A DNA stretch of 64,000 nt from Berryella wangjianweii. GTDB lineage: Bacteria; Actinomycetota; Coriobacteriia; Coriobacteriales; Eggerthellaceae. Location: NCBI GenBank assembly GCA_013201155.1, contig CP053716.1, forward strand, positions 310,001 through 374,000. Reading direction: 5' to 3'. A model generated the notes under the pieces. That model was not told the DNA's origin. It did no database searches and saw nothing but the letters and a program-made list of their open reading frames with translations. The translations under genes were made by a program, and so were the position numbers. Shown here in pieces: positions 55,609 through 63,295 of this stretch (position 1 is the stretch's first letter; each line of letters opens with the position of its first letter).

Positions 55609-55918
55609 GAATCTCCTTTCTATTGAATTAGACACGTCTAACTTCGCTTGACTGTATCCGAAGTTAGCCATGGTTTCAATATGACAATCCGATGAGCGGA
55701 TTACGTTTATCGGCGACTCAGGGGGGCATGCCGAGCTCGGGTTTTCGAACAGGCGATTCAGTTTTCGCGATCGCCCCGGCGCAGGGCTGCGGGTGGGCGC
55801 GAGGGGGATGTGCAGCCTTTCCGCAGCCTGGCCGCTCAGACGGCTCGCGCTTGCGTGAGTGCTAGAATTTCCCCAGCCCCTTTGGGGTTTTTCACATCGA
55901 GCGGGAAAGGGGCGGGCC
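55609..55918. other. Divergent promoter region between CWB2 gene and paaK
   Basis: This 310-bp region holds the CWB2-gene promoter and its inverted repeats on the left. The GC-rich centre (55690-55855) shows nothing I recognise. On the right, a TGCTAGAAT extended -10 (55860-55868) is followed by a short CCCC-TTT-GGGG hairpin and TTTTT in the paaK leader. Confidence 0.5.
55628..55679 (-). promoter_or_regulatory. Promoter and operator-like repeats of the CWB2 gene
   Basis: On the minus strand TTGAAA (complement of 55674-55679) and TACAGT (complement of 55651-55656) are 17 bp apart. A perfect 9-bp inverted repeat, CTAACTTCG (55638-55646) and CGAAGTTAG (55659-55667), surrounds the -10. A second, TTAGAC-AC-GTCTAA (55628-55641), lies next to it. 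The arrangement suggests a repressor-controlled promoter. Confidence 0.6.
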
Positions 55919-57235
55919 ATGGCGCTGTATCAGCCGGAGCTGGAGGCCATGTCGCGCGATGAGCTTGCGAAGCTGCAGTTCAAGCGGGCGCGGTGGACGG
56001 TTCAGCATGCGTACGACAACATCGCGTTCTATCGAGAGCTGTGGAAGAGGGAGGGGGCCGAGCCTGGCGACCTGCGCAGTCTTGACGACCTCGCCCGCTT
56101 CCCCTTCATCGTGAAGCAGGATATGCGCGACGCGTATCCCTTCGGCCTGTTCGCCGTGCCCCAAAGCCAAGTGGCGCGCATTCATGCGTCGTCAGGCACC
56201 ACCGGCCAGGCCACCGTGGTGGGCAGCACGTACGCCGATCTGCGCAACTGGTCCGAGTGCTTCGCGCGCGGCGTGCACATGTGCGGAGGCGGCCCCGGCA
56301 CCACCGTGCAGGTATCGTACGGCTACGGCCTGTTCACCGGCGGCCTGGGAGCGCACTTCGGCAGCGAGGCGGCGGGCTGCACCGTGATTCCCACCTCGTC
56401 AGGCAACACCAAGCGCCAGATCCAGATGATGCGCGACCTGGGCACCCAGATCATCTGCTGCACCCCCTCGTACGCCATGCTGCTGGCCGACACCATGATC
56501 GAGATGGGGATCGATCCCAAGCGCGACCTGAGGCTGCACGCCGGCATCTTCGGGGCCGAGGCGGCCTCCGAGGGCCTGCGCGCCCAGCTGCGCGAGAAGC
56601 TGGGAATCCAGTACTGCGATGTGTACGGCCTGTCCGAGGTCATGGGTCCGGGCGTGGCCTTCGAATGCGCTGAGGGCGGCGGGCTGCACCTGGCCGAGGA
56701 TCACTTCCTGGCCGAGGTGGTCGACCCCGACACGCTTCAGCCCGTTGCCGAGGGCACGTACGGCGAGCTGGTGTTCACCACGCTCACGCGCGAGTGCTGT
56801 CCGCTCGTGCGCTACCGGACGCGCGACATCACGCGCATCATCAGCGAGGAATGCGCCTGCGGTCGCACGCACCGCAAGATCGACCGCATCGTCGGGCGCT
56901 CTGACGACATGATGATCGTGCGTGGCGTGAACGTGTTCCCCTCGCAGATCGAGCAGGTGATCACCCAGATTCCCGAGATCGCAACCCAGTACAAGATCGT
57001 CCTGACCTCCGACGGCTACCTGGATCGCATGCAGCTGCAGGTGGAGACGGTTCCCGAGTTCCCGTTCGACGAGATCCGCCGCCTGGAGGAGGTGCGCTTG
57101 CGCCTGCGCGACGAGCTGCGCAGCAGCCTGCAGATCGCCGTGGACGTGCGTCTGGTGGAGCCGATGAGCATCGAGCGCTCGGAGGGCAAGGCCAAGCGCG
57201 TGTACGACATGAGGGCGAAGGAGGCCCGACGATGA
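55919..57235 (+). CDS. paaK: Phenylacetate-CoA ligase
   Basis: The 438-residue AMP-forming ligase has the PaaK start (LKRARWTVQHAYDN-like: QFKRARWTVQHAYDNIAFYR), the P-loop ARIHASSGTTGQATVV near residue 92, VQVSYGYGLFTGGLG, CDVYGLSEVMGPG, and the C-terminal RTRDITRI and VGRSDDMMIVRGVNVFPSQI motifs. It links aryl acetates to CoA, or runs in reverse. GGGAAAGGGG lies upstream of the ATG. Its stop overlaps the ACT-domain gene, and iorAB is downstream, the usual setting in anaerobes that ferment aromatic amino acids. Confidence 0.94.
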   Translation: MALYQPELEAMSRDELAKLQFKRARWTVQHAYDNIAFYRELWKREGAEPGDLRSLDDLARFPFIVKQDMRDAYPFGLFAVPQSQVARIHASSGTTGQATVVGSTYADLRNWSECFARGVHMCGGGPGTTVQVSYGYGLFTGGLGAHFGSEAAGCTVIPTSSGNTKRQIQMMRDLGTQIICCTPSYAMLLADTMIEMGIDPKRDLRLHAGIFGAEAASEGLRAQLREKLGIQYCDVYGLSEVMGPGVAFECAEGGGLHLAEDHFLAEVVDPDTLQPVAEGTYGELVFTTLTRECCPLVRYRTRDITRIISEECACGRTHRKIDRIVGRSDDMMIVRGVNVFPSQIEQVITQIPEIATQYKIVLTSDGYLDRMQLQVETVPEFPFDEIRRLEEVRLRLRDELRSSLQIAVDVRLVEPMSIERSEGKAKRVYDMRAKEARR

Positions 57236-57657
57236 AGCAGGTCACGGTTTTTCTGTCGAACGAGCACGGCAGGCTGCTGGGCATGACCGAGGCCCTGGCG
57301 GATGCGGGCGTGAACCAACGCGCTTTGGTGATCGCCGATACCGCCGAGTACGGAGTGGCGCGGCTTCTGTGCGACGCACCCGAGCGCGCCGTCCACGCCC
57401 TGAACCAGGCGGGATATCGCGCGCGCCTGGTGGATGTGATCGGCGTGCGCGTGAGCGACGAGGCAGGGGGCCTGGCGCCTGCCCTGCGGGCGCTCAGCGA
57501 GGCCGATGTGAACATCGAGTATCTGTACTGCATCTCGGTCGGGCAGGGACACGCCCTCGACGTGGTGAAGGCCGATGACCGCGACCGCGCCGCCGCGGCG
57601 CTGCGCGCAGCCGGGTTCCAGCTGGTAGACGATATGGCGACGATCAATGAGGGCTAG
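57232..57657 (+). CDS. Tandem ACT domain protein
   Basis: The 141-residue protein has two ACT domains: KQVTVFLSNEHGRLLGMTEA (residues 1-66) and VDVIGVRVSDEAGGLAPALR (about 68-135). Such stand-alone tandem ACT proteins are commonly found directly after paaK and are thought to sense amino acids. The ATG overlaps the paaK TGA. Its end overlaps the start of the carboxypeptidase gene by 11 bases. Confidence 0.9.
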   Translation: MKQVTVFLSNEHGRLLGMTEALADAGVNQRALVIADTAEYGVARLLCDAPERAVHALNQAGYRARLVDVIGVRVSDEAGGLAPALRALSEADVNIEYLYCISVGQGHALDVVKADDRDRAAAALRAAGFQLVDDMATINEG

Positions 57658-59059
57658 CCGGTCTGTCGCCACGGCTTCCCGTACGTCGCTGCGGGCGCCT
57701 TTTCAGGCGGCCTTGTGCGCGCTGGCCCTGTCGGCGGCGCTTCTGGTCGGCGGCACGCATGCGCATGCCGATGTGCGCAAGGCCGACCTCGTGGGCGGCT
57801 CCACCGTCGAGGCGCTGGGCCTGTCGGTGGGCCAGTGCCCCGATGTCGCCGCCGACTACGCCTTGCTGGTGGACTCGGAGGGCCGCGTGCTGTTCGAGCG
57901 CGCTGGCTCGGCGCCTGCGCAGATCGCGTCCATCACGAAGGTGATGACCGCCATCGTCGCGCTTGAGCAAGGCGATCCGTCGAGGCCGGTCGAGGTCAGC
58001 CCGAACGCCGCAGCGGTGGGCGAGTCGTCAGCCGGGCTGCGCGCCGGCGACCGCATGAGCTTCGACGCGGCTCTGACCGCCCTGCTGGTGCCCTCGGGAA
58101 ACGACGCCGCCACGGCCATTGCCGAGGCGGTGGGCGCGCAGATCCTTGAGCGCGAGCCTCAGTTGGCGGCCGACCCGCAGACCGCCTTCGTGGCCAAGAT
58201 GAACCAGAAGGCACGGGAGCTGGGCTGCGAGGATACCTTGTACGAGAACCCCCATGGCCTGGATGACGACGCCTTCCGCGGCAATCTGCACAGCACCGCG
58301 CGCGACCAGGCGAAGGTGGCCGCCCACGCCATGTCGCTGGACGCCGTTCGCCGCATCGTGGGCGCAGGGGACACCTCCATCACGGTGGAGCGCGACGGCG
58401 GCTCCGTCAGCATCGAGCTGCGCACCACCGATGCCCTGATGTCGTACGACGATCGCGTGATCGGCATCAAGACCGGCGAGACCCTGCTGGCAGGCCCCTC
58501 GTTCATGGGCGCCGCCGTGCATGAGGGCGTCGAGCTGTACGCCATCGTGCTGCATTCCAGCAGCGCTCAGCAGCGCTTCGACGATACGCGCGCACTGTTC
58601 GACTGGGGATACGAGCATTATCGTGCTTACGCGTTGGTGAACGCTGAGCGCACGGCTTCGGGCACCTACCGATCCGGCGCCCAGGCGCCCCTGGTGGCGC
58701 GCCTGACGCTTCCCGACCGCGCTCACGGCGAGGTTGACCTGACGGTGAGCGACCCCACGGCCAGCCTTCGGGTGTTCAACCTGGAGGGCAACATCAGTCA
58801 GCGTGCGGTGCTGAAGGACGGTCTGACCTCGGTGCGCGCAGGCGATGTGGTGGGAACCCTCGAATTCAGGCAGCGCAACAAGGTCGTGGCCGCGCTGGAC
58901 CTGATCGCCTGCGACGACGTGCCCGAGCCCGGCATCTGGGAGCGGCTGGGAACCTGGTTTTCGGGCCTGCTCTCGGGCGGGGCCGACAAAGAGCGGCCCA
59001 CGGTGGAGATCTGGAACCGGACCCCTATAATCAAAAGCAACGTCGGACGCAGCGCCTGA
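57647..59059 (+). CDS. dacA: D-alanyl-D-alanine carboxypeptidase (S11 family)
   Basis: The 470-residue penicillin-binding enzyme trims pentapeptides in peptidoglycan. After a signal peptide (residues ~1-42, ending AHA) come the serine box SITK (Ser95-Lys98), the PSGNDAATAIAE motif near 149 and VIGIKTGETLLAG near 275. A beta-rich C-terminal domain follows, and the end (GIWERLGTWFSGLL) looks like an amphipathic helix that may hold the membrane. The first codon is inside the ACT gene and the ribosome site is weak, so coupling is likely. Confidence 0.93.
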   Translation: MRASRSVATASRTSLRAPFQAALCALALSAALLVGGTHAHADVRKADLVGGSTVEALGLSVGQCPDVAADYALLVDSEGRVLFERAGSAPAQIASITKVMTAIVALEQGDPSRPVEVSPNAAAVGESSAGLRAGDRMSFDAALTALLVPSGNDAATAIAEAVGAQILEREPQLAADPQTAFVAKMNQKARELGCEDTLYENPHGLDDDAFRGNLHSTARDQAKVAAHAMSLDAVRRIVGAGDTSITVERDGGSVSIELRTTDALMSYDDRVIGIKTGETLLAGPSFMGAAVHEGVELYAIVLHSSSAQQRFDDTRALFDWGYEHYRAYALVNAERTASGTYRSGAQAPLVARLTLPDRAHGEVDLTVSDPTASLRVFNLEGNISQRAVLKDGLTSVRAGDVVGTLEFRQRNKVVAALDLIACDDVPEPGIWERLGTWFSGLLSGGADKERPTVEIWNRTPIIKSNVGRSA

Positions 59060-59079
59060 TCAAGCGGGAAGGAAGCGCT

Positions 59080-59523
59080 ATGAGCACCATCTGCCCCATC
59101 TGCAACAACCCGGTACAGCCGGTGGACTCGTCATGCCCCTCGTGCGGCTTTCGCCTGAACGGCTCCACCGAGAGCTTCGCGCCCGTCGAGCTGACCGGCA
59201 GCATCCCGGCGGTCGAGCCCGCACGCAGTGCCGGCCCGGGGGTGCTGAAGGTCGTGCGCGGCCCTCGCACCGGAGCCACGATCGAGCTGTTCGACGGAGA
59301 GCTGACCATCGGGCGCGATCCGGCCAGCGACGTGTTCCTGAACGACATGACCGTCTCACGCCGTCACGCCACGCTCAGCGTGTCGGGGCCCACGGCTCAG
59401 ATCGCCGATCAGAATTCGTTCAACGGCGTATGGGTGAACAACCGCACGGTGTCGGTGGCGTCGCTGCAGCCTGGCGACAAGATTCAGATCGGCGAGTTCT
59501 GCCTGGTGTACCTGAGAGGCTAG
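59080..59523 (+). CDS. Zinc-ribbon FHA domain protein
   Basis: The 147-residue protein starts with a zinc ribbon (ICPICNNPVQPVDSSCPSCG, four Cys), a short linker containing Ser/Thr, and an FHA domain at about 55-147 with LTIGRDPASDVFLNDMTVSR, RHATLS and NSFNGVWVNN, the phosphothreonine-binding residues. FHA proteins read Ser/Thr-kinase phosphorylation. It follows dacA by 20 bp, with GGAAGGA before the ATG, and may link wall synthesis to kinase signalling. No kinase gene is in the window. Confidence 0.9.
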   Translation: MSTICPICNNPVQPVDSSCPSCGFRLNGSTESFAPVELTGSIPAVEPARSAGPGVLKVVRGPRTGATIELFDGELTIGRDPASDVFLNDMTVSRRHATLSVSGPTAQIADQNSFNGVWVNNRTVSVASLQPGDKIQIGEFCLVYLRG

Positions 59524-59642
59524 GCGCCGTGAGAGGCGGCGTCGCTTCGGGGCGGCGACGGCCGCGAGGGTAGGGAGGACGCCCGACGCCGGGCGCGCGC
59601 GGCGCCGTCGGGCGCCGGGTTTTGAATGACGAGAGGTGCTGC

Positions 59643-61403
59643 ATGGAACTGCTGTCGGGAAACGAGGCCATCGCGCGGGGAGCTTGGGAGGCGGGCGCGC
59701 GCATCGGAGTCGCCTATCCCGGAACCCCTTCCACCGAAACGCTTGAGACGTTCGCCCGTTTCGAGGGCGTGTACGCCGAGTGGTGCGTCAACGAGAAGGT
59801 GGCCGTGGAGGTAGGCGTGGGAGCCTCGGCAGCGGGCGCGCGCGTGCTGGCCACGATGAAGCACGTGGGCGTGAACGTGGCCGCCGACCCGCTGTTCACT
59901 GCCTCGTACACGGGCGTGAACGGCGGTTTCGTCATTCTCGCGGCCGACGACCCGGGCATGTACTCGTCTCAGGACGAGCAGGACTCGCACTGGTACGCCC
60001 GCGCCGCTCAGATTCCCATGCTCGATCCGTCCGACTCGGCCGAGGCCCTGCGCTTCACGCGCGACGCCTTCGAAATATCCGAGCGCTTCGATGTGCCGGT
60101 GATGATCCGCTCCACCGTGCGCGTGTCGCATACGCGGACTCCCGTCGAGGTCGGCGAGCGCATCCAGGCGGAGCTTCGCCCCTATCGGAAGGACGCCGCC
60201 AAGTGGGTGATGATGCCCGCCTACGCCAAGCCCCGCCGCAAGGCTCAGCTTGAGCGCAACGACCGTCTGACCGCCTGGGCCGACGCCTGTCCCTACAACG
60301 AGGTGGTGCGACGCGGCACGCAGGTGGGCGTGATCTGCGCGGGTGCGGTATATCAGCACGTGGTGGAGGCCCTTCCCGACGCCTCGGTGCTGAAGCTGGG
60401 CGTCACCTGGCCGCTGCCGCCGCGGACCCTGGCCGGGTTCGCCGCCTCGGTAGACCGTGTGTACGTGGTCGAGGAGGCCTCGGGCTACCTGGGGGAGCAG
60501 GTGCGCGCCCTGGGCATCGCCCTGAGCGACGCCCCGCATCCCCTGCCGCGCGACGGCGAGCTGACGCCGGGGCTGATCCGCGCGGCCTTCGGAGCCGAGG
60601 CGCCCGCCCACACCGCCACTCCCTCCGACGTGCCCCCGCGCCCGCCGGCCCTGTGCCCGGGATGCCCGCACCGCCTCGTGTTCAAGGAGCTCTCGCGCAT
60701 GCGCGCCATCGTCACGGGCGACATCGGCTGCTACACCCTGGGTGCGCTGGCGCCGCTTTCGGCCATGGACACCTGCCTTGACATGGGCGCGTCCGTATCC
60801 ATGTCGCATGGCTTCGAGCTGGCCTTGGCCGACGCCGAGCATCCGCCGGTCGTGGCGGTGATCGGCGACTCCACCTTCGCGCACTCGGGCCTCTCCTCGC
60901 TGATGTCAACCGTGTACAACTGCGGTGCGGGCACCGTATGCGTGCTGGACAACCGCACCACGGCCATGACCGGGCGCCAGGGCAACCCCTTCAACGGCGA
61001 GACCCTGCAGGGCCGCATCAGCCGTGAGGTCGATCTGCCGGGTCTGATTCGGGCGGTGGGCGTCGATCACGTGCTTGAGGTTGACCCGCATGATGCCAAG
61101 GCCGTGCGCTCGGCCCTGCGCGAGGCCACGCGCGAGGAGGCCGATCGCCTTTCGGTGCTGGTGTTCAAGGCTCCCTGCGTGCTGCTGTCGCGCGAGCGCG
61201 AGCCGGGCTATCTGGTGAACGGGAACTGCCGCGCCTGCGGCGCCTGCATATCGCTGGGCTGCCCGGCGCTGTCGAAGGACCCCGAGATGGGCCTGGCCTC
61301 GATCGACCCCGGCCTGTGCGTTGGCTGCGGGCAATGCGTTCAGTACTGCCCCTACGACGCGATCGAGCAGCTGCCTGCCTCGTCGATGAAAGGCGGTTTC
61401 TGA
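59643..61403 (+). CDS. iorA: Indolepyruvate:ferredoxin oxidoreductase alpha subunit
   Basis: The 586-residue subunit oxidatively decarboxylates aryl pyruvates to aryl-acetyl-CoA. The pyrimidine-binding half begins LLSGNEAIARGAWEAG, with GVAYPGTPSTETLETFA and VEVGVGASAAGARV. The TPP half has PALCPGCPHRLVFKELSRM, GDIGCYTLGALAPLSAMDTC and VAVIGDSTFAHSGLSSLM. Two [4Fe-4S] motifs end the protein (CRACGACISLGCPAL and CVGCGQCVQYCPYDAIEQL). The ATG at 59643 has AGAGGTG upstream. It overlaps iorB by one base. Confidence 0.96.
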   Translation: MELLSGNEAIARGAWEAGARIGVAYPGTPSTETLETFARFEGVYAEWCVNEKVAVEVGVGASAAGARVLATMKHVGVNVAADPLFTASYTGVNGGFVILAADDPGMYSSQDEQDSHWYARAAQIPMLDPSDSAEALRFTRDAFEISERFDVPVMIRSTVRVSHTRTPVEVGERIQAELRPYRKDAAKWVMMPAYAKPRRKAQLERNDRLTAWADACPYNEVVRRGTQVGVICAGAVYQHVVEALPDASVLKLGVTWPLPPRTLAGFAASVDRVYVVEEASGYLGEQVRALGIALSDAPHPLPRDGELTPGLIRAAFGAEAPAHTATPSDVPPRPPALCPGCPHRLVFKELSRMRAIVTGDIGCYTLGALAPLSAMDTCLDMGASVSMSHGFELALADAEHPPVVAVIGDSTFAHSGLSSLMSTVYNCGAGTVCVLDNRTTAMTGRQGNPFNGETLQGRISREVDLPGLIRAVGVDHVLEVDPHDAKAVRSALREATREEADRLSVLVFKAPCVLLSREREPGYLVNGNCRACGACISLGCPALSKDPEMGLASIDPGLCVGCGQCVQYCPYDAIEQLPASSMKGGF

Positions 61404-61993
61404 TGAGCGCGCGCACCGTGGTGCTGTGCGGCGTGGGAGGGCAGGGGACCGTGCTGGCGGCCGACCTGCTTGCCCGTGCGGCAATGAAGGCGGGCCTTCA
61501 GGTGAAGGTGTCCGAGATTCACGGCATGGCCCAGCGGGGCGGGGCGGTGACCACGGTGGTGCGCTTCGGCGCCCACGTGGGCACCATGCTGGCCGATGCG
61601 GGGTCGGCCGATTTCGTGGTGTCGTTCGAGACCACCGAGGCCCTGCGCAACGTGTCCGCCCTTCGCCGCGGGGGCTACCTGCTGGTGGCTGACGAGACGA
61701 TCAAGCCGCTGCCGGTGGCCTGCGGTCAGGCGCGCATGCCCCACCAGGCGCGCCGCCGTCTGCAGGAAATGGGCGCCGACCTTGTCCCCGCATCCTCGCT
61801 GGCTGCCGAGGCGGGCAGTCCGAAGTCGGTGAACGTGGTGCTGCTGGGTGCGCTTGAGAGCCGCTTGGGCCTGGGAGAGGACGTGTGGCGCGACGCGATC
61901 GCATCCCGCGTGCCGCCGCGCACCGTCGAGGCGAATCTCGACGCCTTCGCGCGGGGCCTGGCCTTCGCCCGCGCAGCCGCAGCGCAGCGATGA
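61403..61993 (+). CDS. iorB: Indolepyruvate:ferredoxin oxidoreductase beta subunit
   Basis: The 196-residue subunit has the gamma-type domain pattern: VVLCGVGGQGTVLAADLLAR, EIHGMAQRGGAVTTVVRFG and ADFVVSFETTEALRNV. With IorA it passes electrons to ferredoxin. The start overlaps the iorA stop (TGATG), and its stop overlaps the next ATG (ATGA), so all three are coupled. Confidence 0.96.
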   Translation: MSARTVVLCGVGGQGTVLAADLLARAAMKAGLQVKVSEIHGMAQRGGAVTTVVRFGAHVGTMLADAGSADFVVSFETTEALRNVSALRRGGYLLVADETIKPLPVACGQARMPHQARRRLQEMGADLVPASSLAAEAGSPKSVNVVLLGALESRLGLGEDVWRDAIASRVPPRTVEANLDAFARGLAFARAAAAQR

Positions 61994-63165
61994 GCCCGCG
62001 CATCAACGAGTCCGCGGCGATCGCGTCAGCCTCGCGGTGCGTGGCTGACGCGACGAGGAGGGAACCGTCTGCAGACCTGGGGATACGCACGAGCGCCGCG
62101 GTCGCTGACGGCATGGCGGATGCAGGCGCGCGCCCGACTGCGGCTCGACCGTCGAATGCGGGGCCGAATCCAAGCGCGGCGCTGGGCGCAGGTGAGGCGA
62201 CGTTCTCGACCGAGGGCCGAGCAACCTTGCCTGCGGGGGCGGTGCGGGGCAGATTCGCCCCCAGCCCCAGCGGGCGCATGCATGCGGGAAACGTGTTCGC
62301 GGCGCTGTGCGCCTGGCTGGTGGCCCATGCCTCGGGTGGCGAGATGGTGCTGCGGATCGAGGACCTCGACCGCGCGCGCTCGCATCGCCGCTACGCCGAC
62401 CAGGTTATGCGCGACTTCGAAGCGCTGGGTCTTGTCTGGGACGATGGCCCGTTCTACCAGCAGGGACGCGAGGAGCGCTACCGCGAGGCCTTCGCGCGCC
62501 TCGAGGAGGGCGGGCTCGCGTACCCCTGCTTCTGCACCCGTGCCAGCCTCCGCGCCGCCTCGGCGCCGCATGCGGGAGAGCGCCGCGTGTACGCGGGAAC
62601 CTGCCGCGAGCTTTCGGCGCAGGAAGCGCGCGCTCGGGCGGAAAGGCAGGCGCCTGCCTGGCGCATCAAGGTTCCCGACAGCGAGCTTCAGATATGCGAC
62701 CTGGTGCAGGGTGCGTACCGGCAAAGCCTTGCGTCCGACTGCGGCGACTTCGTGGTACGGCGCGCCGACGGCTCCTTCGCCTATCAGCTGGCCGTGGTGC
62801 TGGACGATGCCGACCAGGGCATCACCAGCGTGGTAAGGGGCTTCGACCTGCTGTCCTCTACGCCGCAGCAGCGGTTCCTGCAGCAGACCCTCGGGCTTCC
62901 CGCGCCTCAGTGGGCTCACGTGCCGCTGCTGTGCGCACCGGATGGACGCCGACTGTCGAAGCGCGATGGCGATGCGGCGCTGGACGCGCTGCTGCAGCAG
63001 GAGGGGAGCGGGCGAGCGGTGATCGGGCGCATCGCCTTCGTCACGGGCATGCAGCCCGAGCCTGAGCCGACGACCCCCGATGATCTGCTGAAACGGATCG
63101 ACGTTGGCCGAATGCTGCGTCGCTGGCGCGGGGTGGAATCCATCATCTGGCCCGCGACATCGTAG
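61990..63165 (+). CDS. gluQ: Glutamyl-queuosine tRNA(Asp) synthetase-like protein
   Basis: This class I synthetase core lacks an anticodon-binding domain. The HIGH-type motif is RFAPSPSGRMHAGNVFAA, a zinc site is seen as PCFCTRASL and YAGTCREL, and the KMSKS equivalent is RRLSKRDGDAALDALLQ. This layout is GluQ-RS, which adds glutamate to queuosine in tRNA-Asp. From the ATG at 61990, coupled to iorB, the protein is 391 residues and has an 85-residue Ala-rich extension with no domain. A GTG at 62242 would give the usual ~307 residues. Confidence 0.88.
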   Translation: MSPRINESAAIASASRCVADATRREPSADLGIRTSAAVADGMADAGARPTAARPSNAGPNPSAALGAGEATFSTEGRATLPAGAVRGRFAPSPSGRMHAGNVFAALCAWLVAHASGGEMVLRIEDLDRARSHRRYADQVMRDFEALGLVWDDGPFYQQGREERYREAFARLEEGGLAYPCFCTRASLRAASAPHAGERRVYAGTCRELSAQEARARAERQAPAWRIKVPDSELQICDLVQGAYRQSLASDCGDFVVRRADGSFAYQLAVVLDDADQGITSVVRGFDLLSSTPQQRFLQQTLGLPAPQWAHVPLLCAPDGRRLSKRDGDAALDALLQQEGSGRAVIGRIAFVTGMQPEPEPTTPDDLLKRIDVGRMLRRWRGVESIIWPATS

Positions 63166-63295
63166 GCGCGCCCTTCGACGAGCCTTTAGGTCATCCTGCG
63201 TCGGCACCCTGGAAGCGGACCGCGTTCACGGCGGGCGCAACGGGCCCGACGCGCTGGAGGAAGGCCGGGCTTCGCAAGCGGCGGGCGGGGCTTCC

